DNA of 64,000 bases, taken from Kitasatospora humi. GTDB taxonomy: Bacteria > Actinomycetota > Actinomycetes > Streptomycetales > Streptomycetaceae. The notes below the pieces were generated by a model that was not told the DNA's origin, did not search any database, and saw only the letters and a program-made list of their open reading frames with translations. Position 1 is the first letter of the stretch. Each line of letters starts with the position of its first letter. The stretch is from positions 62,001 through 126,000 of the forward strand of contig NZ_JAJJPA010000007.1 in the NCBI RefSeq assembly GCF_020907985.1, given 5' to 3'. A program made the position numbers and the translations under genes. Positions 59,778-64,000 of this stretch are shown one piece after another.

Positions 59778-60626
59778 ATGACCGATCAGCAGCGCCGATG
59801 CCAGTCGGCCCAGGAAGCCGTGCTGGAACGCTGGGGTCTTCCGGTCGAACGGATCGAACTGACCTCGGAGTTCGGCACCACCGTGGTCACCGCCTGCGGG
59901 CCGCGCGACGGCGAACCGCTGGTCCTCCAGCACAGCGGCAGCACCACCTCGGCGGTCTGGTTCGCCAACGCCGCCGAACTGGGCCGCACCCGGCGGCTCT
60001 ACGCGGTGGACCGGATCGGCGAGGCCGGGCTCAGCCGGCCCGGACAGCGGCCGCCGCGCACGGTGGACGACCTGCACGCCTGGCTGGACGGCGTGCTCGA
60101 CGGCCTGTCGCTGACCGCTCCCGATCTGCTCGCGCACTCCTACGGCGCCAGCATCGCGATGAGTTACGCACTGAGCCGACCGCGGCGGGTGCGGCGGATG
60201 GCGCTGCTCGACCCCACCCTGGTCTTCGCCGGGTACCGGATGGGCTATCTGCTGCACGCACTGCCGATGCTGGCGCGGCCCAGCGCCGCCCGCGCCCAGC
60301 GGTTCCTCAGCTGGGAGACCGGCGGCCGTCGACTCGACCCGGACTGGCTCGAACTCTACGGCCGGGCCGCCGAGTTCCCCCGCACCAAGCCCGTGGTCCC
60401 GCCCCGGCCCGACGCGGCGCGGCTGGCCGACTGCCGGACGCCCACCCTGGTGCTGCCGGCCGCCGAGAGCCGCTGCCACGACGCCCGCGCCGTGCAGGCC
60501 GCCGCCGCCCGGCTGCTGCCCGATGTGGAGGCGGTGCTGGTTCCCGGGGTCTCCCACCACGGCATGCCCTATCAGCAGGCGCCGGAACTCAACCGGCTGA
60601 TCAAGGAGTTCCTGGCCAAGCCGTGA
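59778..60626 (+). CDS. Alpha/beta hydrolase
   Basis: 282-aa alpha/beta hydrolase-fold protein. Nucleophile elbow LLAHSYGASIAMSYAL (Ser near 119), oxyanion/early loop LVLQHSGSTTSAVW, and catalytic histidine in VPGVSHHGMPYQ near 258. An acid residue is likely in the strand before it. ATG 59778 follows AAGGGGG. Substrate unknown; divergent MarR suggests induction by a small lipophilic compound. Confidence 0.85.
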   Translation: MTDQQRRCQSAQEAVLERWGLPVERIELTSEFGTTVVTACGPRDGEPLVLQHSGSTTSAVWFANAAELGRTRRLYAVDRIGEAGLSRPGQRPPRTVDDLHAWLDGVLDGLSLTAPDLLAHSYGASIAMSYALSRPRRVRRMALLDPTLVFAGYRMGYLLHALPMLARPSAARAQRFLSWETGGRRLDPDWLELYGRAAEFPRTKPVVPPRPDAARLADCRTPTLVLPAAESRCHDARAVQAAAARLLPDVEAVLVPGVSHHGMPYQQAPELNRLIKEFLAKP

Positions 60627-60778
60627 CCTGATGTGACGCAGTGCGGTGCACCCGCGGGTGCGACCGTGCGGTGAACCCCGTGCCGCGGGCGGCCGTTTCA
60701 AAGAAGTACAGCCCTTCGTCCACCGCGGGTCACCCGTTGGGGCGACGGCCGGCGTTGACGACGCTAATGTGATCTGCC

Positions 60779-61603
60779 ATGTACATGGACAAAGTGACCG
60801 AAATCCTGCACGAGGCCGCCGCCACCGCGATCCTGCCGCGCTTTCAGGCACTGGCCGCCGGCGAGATCACCGAGAAGTCCCCCGGCGAGCTGGTCACCGT
60901 GGCCGACCGGGAGGCCGAGCAGCTGATCAGCAGGCGGCTGCGCGAACTGCTGGACGCGCCCGTGGTGGGCGAGGAGGCGACGGCCGCCGACCCCGGGTTG
61001 CTGCGGGCGCTGCGCGAAGCCCCGGCTGCCTGGGTGGTCGATCCGCTGGACGGCACCGCCAACTTCGTGGAGGGCCGCCCCGAGTACGCGGTGCAGGTGG
61101 CGCTGGTGCGCGAGGGCCGCACGGTGGCCTGCTGGATCGTGCAGCCCGCACTCGGCCGGGAGTTCACCGCCGAGCTCGGCGGCGGCGCCTGGAGCTCGGG
61201 CGTGCGGCTGCACCGCGAGCCGGCGCCCGCCGAGCCCGAGCGCATCCGCGGCGCGGCGCTGACCAAGTACCTGGATCCGGTGGTCCGGGAGTACGTCGAG
61301 ACCGTCCGGTCACGCTTCGCCGCGCTGGAGAGCGGCACCAAGGCGGCCGGCGTCGACTACCCGCGCCTGCTCACCGGCGAGGTGGACTTCCTGCGCTACC
61401 AGCGCACCCTCCCCTGGGACCACGCCCCGGGCGCCCTGCTCGTCACCGAGGCCGGCGCCGTGGTCCAGCGCCTCGACGGCACCGGCTACCGCCCCGACGA
61501 CGACCGCACCGGCCTGCTGGTCGCGGCCGACCAGGCCTGCTGGGCCCGGGTCCTGGAGCTGATCACGCCGCCCGGGGACGCCGCCCGAGCGGTTCCCCAA
61601 TAG
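60779..61603 (+). CDS. Inositol monophosphatase family protein
   Basis: 274-aa Mg-dependent, Li-sensitive phosphatase fold. Motif 1 WVVDPLDGTANFV (near 92-104), the upstream GEEAT glutamate, TVADREAEQ, and motif 2 PWDHAPGALLVTEAG near 220 complete the metal sites. Substrates in the family include inositol-1-phosphate, histidinol phosphate and PAP. The ATG at 60779 is followed by a second in-frame ATG two codons later; either may be used. No obvious operon partner. Confidence 0.88.
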   Translation: MYMDKVTEILHEAAATAILPRFQALAAGEITEKSPGELVTVADREAEQLISRRLRELLDAPVVGEEATAADPGLLRALREAPAAWVVDPLDGTANFVEGRPEYAVQVALVREGRTVACWIVQPALGREFTAELGGGAWSSGVRLHREPAPAEPERIRGAALTKYLDPVVREYVETVRSRFAALESGTKAAGVDYPRLLTGEVDFLRYQRTLPWDHAPGALLVTEAGAVVQRLDGTGYRPDDDRTGLLVAADQACWARVLELITPPGDAARAVPQ

Positions 61604-61836
61604 ACAGGACGGTCCCGCGCGAGCCGGCCGCGCGGTTCGGCCGGCTCGGCGATGGTCGGGCAGCCGCCGTGAACCCGACGGTGGGACGGCCCGAAGCGCC
61701 GCCCGCCCCCGCTGCCGGATGCCCCAACACCCTTGCGCACGACCGGGATACCGGCGAGTAAACAATCGATGCGCACAGCCTTCACAGGGTTCCCATAAGT
61801 CCAGGATCCTCACATAAACCTATGATTTCGAATTGA

Positions 61837-61842
61837 TATAGT
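61837..61842 (+). promoter_or_regulatory. Candidate -10 TATAGT for the LCP gene
   Basis: TATAGT in an unusually AT-rich stretch, 53 bases before ATG 61895. A matching -35 is not clear. Confidence 0.4.
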
Positions 61843-61894
61843 CTCCCGCCAAGAGTCCAGGGAGGACCTGGCAAAGCCCGCTTGGTGGACACCT

Positions 61895-63736
61895 ATGACG
61901 CTTGACGGTAACCGCTCGACCGATGGTCAACCGACCGGCGGTGGCTCGGCGGAGGGCGGCCGCGCCGCTGCGCGCCGTGCTGCCCAGCAGACCTCGAAGG
62001 GCGGACGCGGCCGTCGGACCGCGGGCAACGACGGTGCCGACGGCGCGGCGGCCGGTGGCCGGGCCCGCAGCCGCAAGGCCCCGCTGACCAAGGCGGCCAG
62101 GCGCAAGCGGGCACTGAAGTACACCGCCTACGGTCTCGGCATCACCATGCTGGTCTCGGCCGGCGGCGGTTACCTCTACATCCAGGAGCTCAACTCCAAC
62201 ATCAAGAAGGGCGACCTGAACAACGGCGGCGCCGCGCTGGCCCCGGACTCCAAGGCCGACGCACAGGGCCGCAAGCCGCTGAACATCCTGATGCTGGGCT
62301 CCGACGGCCGCAACAACGCCCAGGACTGCCAGCTCGGTGGCGCCTGCGACGACAGCGCCCCGCACGCGGACGTGGAGATGCTGGTCCACCTCTCGGCGGA
62401 CCGCAGCAACGCGTCGATCATGAGCATCCCGCGCGACACCCAGGTGAGCATCCCGGCCTGCAAGGACAAGAGCGGCAAGACGCCCATCCCCGCCCGCCAC
62501 ACGATCATCACCGACAGCCTCAACATCGGCGACCCCGGTTGCGTGGTGAACACCTGGGAGATGCTCACCCACATCCACATCGACCACTACATGATGGTCG
62601 ACTTCGCCGGTGTGGTGAGCATGGCCGACGCCATCGGCGGTGTGAACGTGTGCGTCAAGCAGAACGTCAAGGACGACCAGCAGCAGATCCAGAACGGCGT
62701 CCTGCACGACATCGGCTCCCACCTGGTCCTCCCGGCCGGCACCCATGCCGTCAAGGGCGAGCAGGCCCTGGAGTGGCTGCGCACCCGGCACGCCTTCGGC
62801 GACGGCACCGACATCGGCCGCGCCCAGGCCCAGCACCTCTACATCAACTCGATGATCCGCCAGTTCAAGTCGGCCGGCACGCTCGCCAATCCGCTCAAGC
62901 TCAACGACCTGGCCCAGGCCGCGACCAAGGCGCTCACCGTGGACAACGGCCTCGGCAGCGTGAACGCGCTGGCCAACCTGGCGCTGGAGCTCAACAAGGT
63001 CCCCACCAACCGGATCACCACGGTCACCATGCCATGGACCTACGTCCATGACCCGAGGACCGGAAGCGACCTGGTGGAGACCACCGCGGACTCCCAGAAG
63101 CTGTTCCAGATGATCGTCAACGACGTGCCGCTCGACACGAACGCGCCGCCGTCGTCCAACAGCTCCCCGAGCCCGGCCGCGCCCTCCCAGGCCGCGCCGA
63201 GCAGCAGCGCCCCGGCCGCGCCCTCGGTGACGGTCGACAAGTCGACCATCCATGTCGACGTGCAGAACTCCAGCGGCGTCACCGGCCGTGCCAAGGCGGT
63301 CACCGACGCGCTGGTCCAGCAGGGCTTCACGCACGCCTCCGCCGACGGCACCAAGGTCGCCAACGCGCCCACCAAGCTGCTCTACCCGGCGAACAAGGCG
63401 GACTCGGCCAAGACCGTCGCCGCCGCGCTCGGCCTGCCGGACTCGGCGCTCGAGCAGGCCGGTGAGTCGGGCACCTCGGTGACCCTGCGGGTCGGCACGG
63501 ACTGGAGCAGCGGCGACACCTTCGGCGCGGCGGGCGGCTCCGGTGGCGGCGCCGGCGCCCCGCAGGCGCCGGTGCCGACCGCCATGCCCACCACCGCCCA
63601 GTCGCAGAACGCGGCCGACGACGCCAACCAGTGCATGGACGTCAACCCGGCCCCGTACTCCTCCTTCAAGGACGGCCAGACGAAGTACATCTACAGCTGG
63701 GTCGGCTCGACTCCCCCCAACGTCCCCCAGCCCTGA
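61895..63736 (+). CDS. LytR-CpsA-Psr (LCP) family cell-wall glycopolymer transferase
   Basis: 613-aa membrane-anchored LCP protein. A basic Gly/Ala/Arg-rich cytoplasmic tail (about 1-72) precedes one transmembrane helix (YTAYGLGITMLVSAGGGYLYI). The extracellular LCP domain follows (LNILMLGSDGRNN, SIMSIPRDTQVSIP, EQALEWLRTRHAFGDGTDIGR with the catalytic Asp/Arg residues). A Ser/Pro/Ala linker near 420-450 leads to a C-terminal LytR_C domain (IHVDVQNSSGVTGRAKAVTD). LCP enzymes attach teichoic-acid- or arabinogalactan-type polymers to peptidoglycan. Confidence 0.92.
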   Translation: MTLDGNRSTDGQPTGGGSAEGGRAAARRAAQQTSKGGRGRRTAGNDGADGAAAGGRARSRKAPLTKAARRKRALKYTAYGLGITMLVSAGGGYLYIQELNSNIKKGDLNNGGAALAPDSKADAQGRKPLNILMLGSDGRNNAQDCQLGGACDDSAPHADVEMLVHLSADRSNASIMSIPRDTQVSIPACKDKSGKTPIPARHTIITDSLNIGDPGCVVNTWEMLTHIHIDHYMMVDFAGVVSMADAIGGVNVCVKQNVKDDQQQIQNGVLHDIGSHLVLPAGTHAVKGEQALEWLRTRHAFGDGTDIGRAQAQHLYINSMIRQFKSAGTLANPLKLNDLAQAATKALTVDNGLGSVNALANLALELNKVPTNRITTVTMPWTYVHDPRTGSDLVETTADSQKLFQMIVNDVPLDTNAPPSSNSSPSPAAPSQAAPSSSAPAAPSVTVDKSTIHVDVQNSSGVTGRAKAVTDALVQQGFTHASADGTKVANAPTKLLYPANKADSAKTVAAALGLPDSALEQAGESGTSVTLRVGTDWSSGDTFGAAGGSGGGAGAPQAPVPTAMPTTAQSQNAADDANQCMDVNPAPYSSFKDGQTKYIYSWVGSTPPNVPQP

Positions 63737-63755
63737 CCCGCCATCAGCCGCACCC

Positions 63756-63786
63756 GCAGCCCCCGGCCCCACCAGCCGGGGGCTGC
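63756..63786 (+). terminator. Terminator after the LCP gene
   Basis: 11-bp perfect stem GCAGCCCCCGG/CCGGGGGCTGC with a 9-base loop, 20 bases after the stop. Confidence 0.75.
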
Positions 63787-63878
63787 CGGCCGTTCCCCCC
63801 GAGCCGCCCCGGACCTCCCCGGCCGTACCGCCCGTGCGGCCCCTGACCAGCCGGTACGGACGCCCACCTCTCGGCCGA

Positions 63879-63884
63879 TAGAAT
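63879..63884 (+). promoter_or_regulatory. Candidate -10 TAGAAT for metG
   Basis: TAGAAT 88 bases before the metG start; no clear -35. Confidence 0.4.
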
Positions 63885-63972
63885 GGCTGCATCCTCGGCG
63901 ATGGCCGCCGACCGCCCCGCCCGGCCCGCGCACGAGCCGGGTGGCGCGACCTAGATGAAGGAGCTTCCCCGG

Positions 63973-64000
63973 ATGGCTCGACACCTGATCACCAGCGCGC
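63973..64000 (+). CDS. metG: Methionyl-tRNA synthetase, first codons only
   Basis: ATG 63973 preceded by AAGGAG and followed by codons for MARHLITSA, the N-terminus of streptomycete MetRS. The gene runs off the window. It shows that the MetRS-like protein at 48356-50026 is additional to the housekeeping enzyme. Confidence 0.75.

Overview
The window is very GC-rich with strong third-position G/C bias, purine-rich ribosome sites and many GTG/TTG starts. Its housekeeping genes (LytR-CpsA-Psr protein, Ohr/OhrR, a methionyl-tRNA synthetase start reading MARHLITSA) look like a Streptomyces or Kitasatospora chromosome. Family names come from reading motifs; no database search was run.

Layout. 1-11700: the 3' part of a class V aminotransferase, two convergent LuxR-type ATPase regulators (LAL), a two-repeat lipoprotein, an unusual sigma/anti-sigma pair and a YbaK-like deacylase. 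11881-16310: a self-sufficient CYP102-type P450-reductase divergent from a PAS-LuxR regulator, then tRNA-Ile(GAT) with a strong terminator. 16388-24417: a SUKH protein, zinc alcohol dehydrogenase, universal stress protein, XRE-PPOX fusion, Gre factor and a decayed formate-dehydrogenase locus (mobA, truncated fdhF, fdhD, frameshifted LysR). 24619-30136: an accessory islet with two nuclease-like genes facing each other (one is an SRA-like reader fused to a PD-(D/E)XK domain) and a mosaic of truncated genes (DinB relic, unknown fragment, headless XRE regulator, frameshifted phosphotransferase) before an intact DinB gene. 30204-31661: a drug exporter.

32733-39653 is a tightly overlapping six-gene operon: glycosyltransferase, FAD oxidoreductase, class III aminotransferase, small protein with a TTA codon, GMC oxidoreductase, MFS exporter. 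Oxidase plus aminotransferase suggests CH2OH to CHO to CH2NH2 chemistry on a sugar-like substrate. 39822-43191 holds a methyltransferase, the divergent ohr/ohrR pair and a DUF2254 membrane protein.

43219-58732 is the most interesting region: a biosynthetic cluster with no NRPS or PKS. It holds the parts of the hydrazine (N-N bond) machinery: lysine/ornithine N-hydroxylase, stand-alone cupin, MetRS-like enzyme and a glycine-oxidase-like flavoenzyme. With them are three ATP-grasp-type proteins, a DDAH/amidinotransferase-fold enzyme, an FkbH-like protein without its HAD aspartates, an MFS exporter, a StrR-type activator and an E. coli-style LysA that could supply lysine. A 12-bp-arm palindrome resembling a StrR box lies in the divergent promoter region. 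I infer a hydrazine-containing small peptide-like metabolite that I cannot name.

58748-64000 returns to ordinary chromosome: TrmO, MarR with alpha/beta hydrolase, inositol monophosphatase, LCP protein and the first codons of metG.
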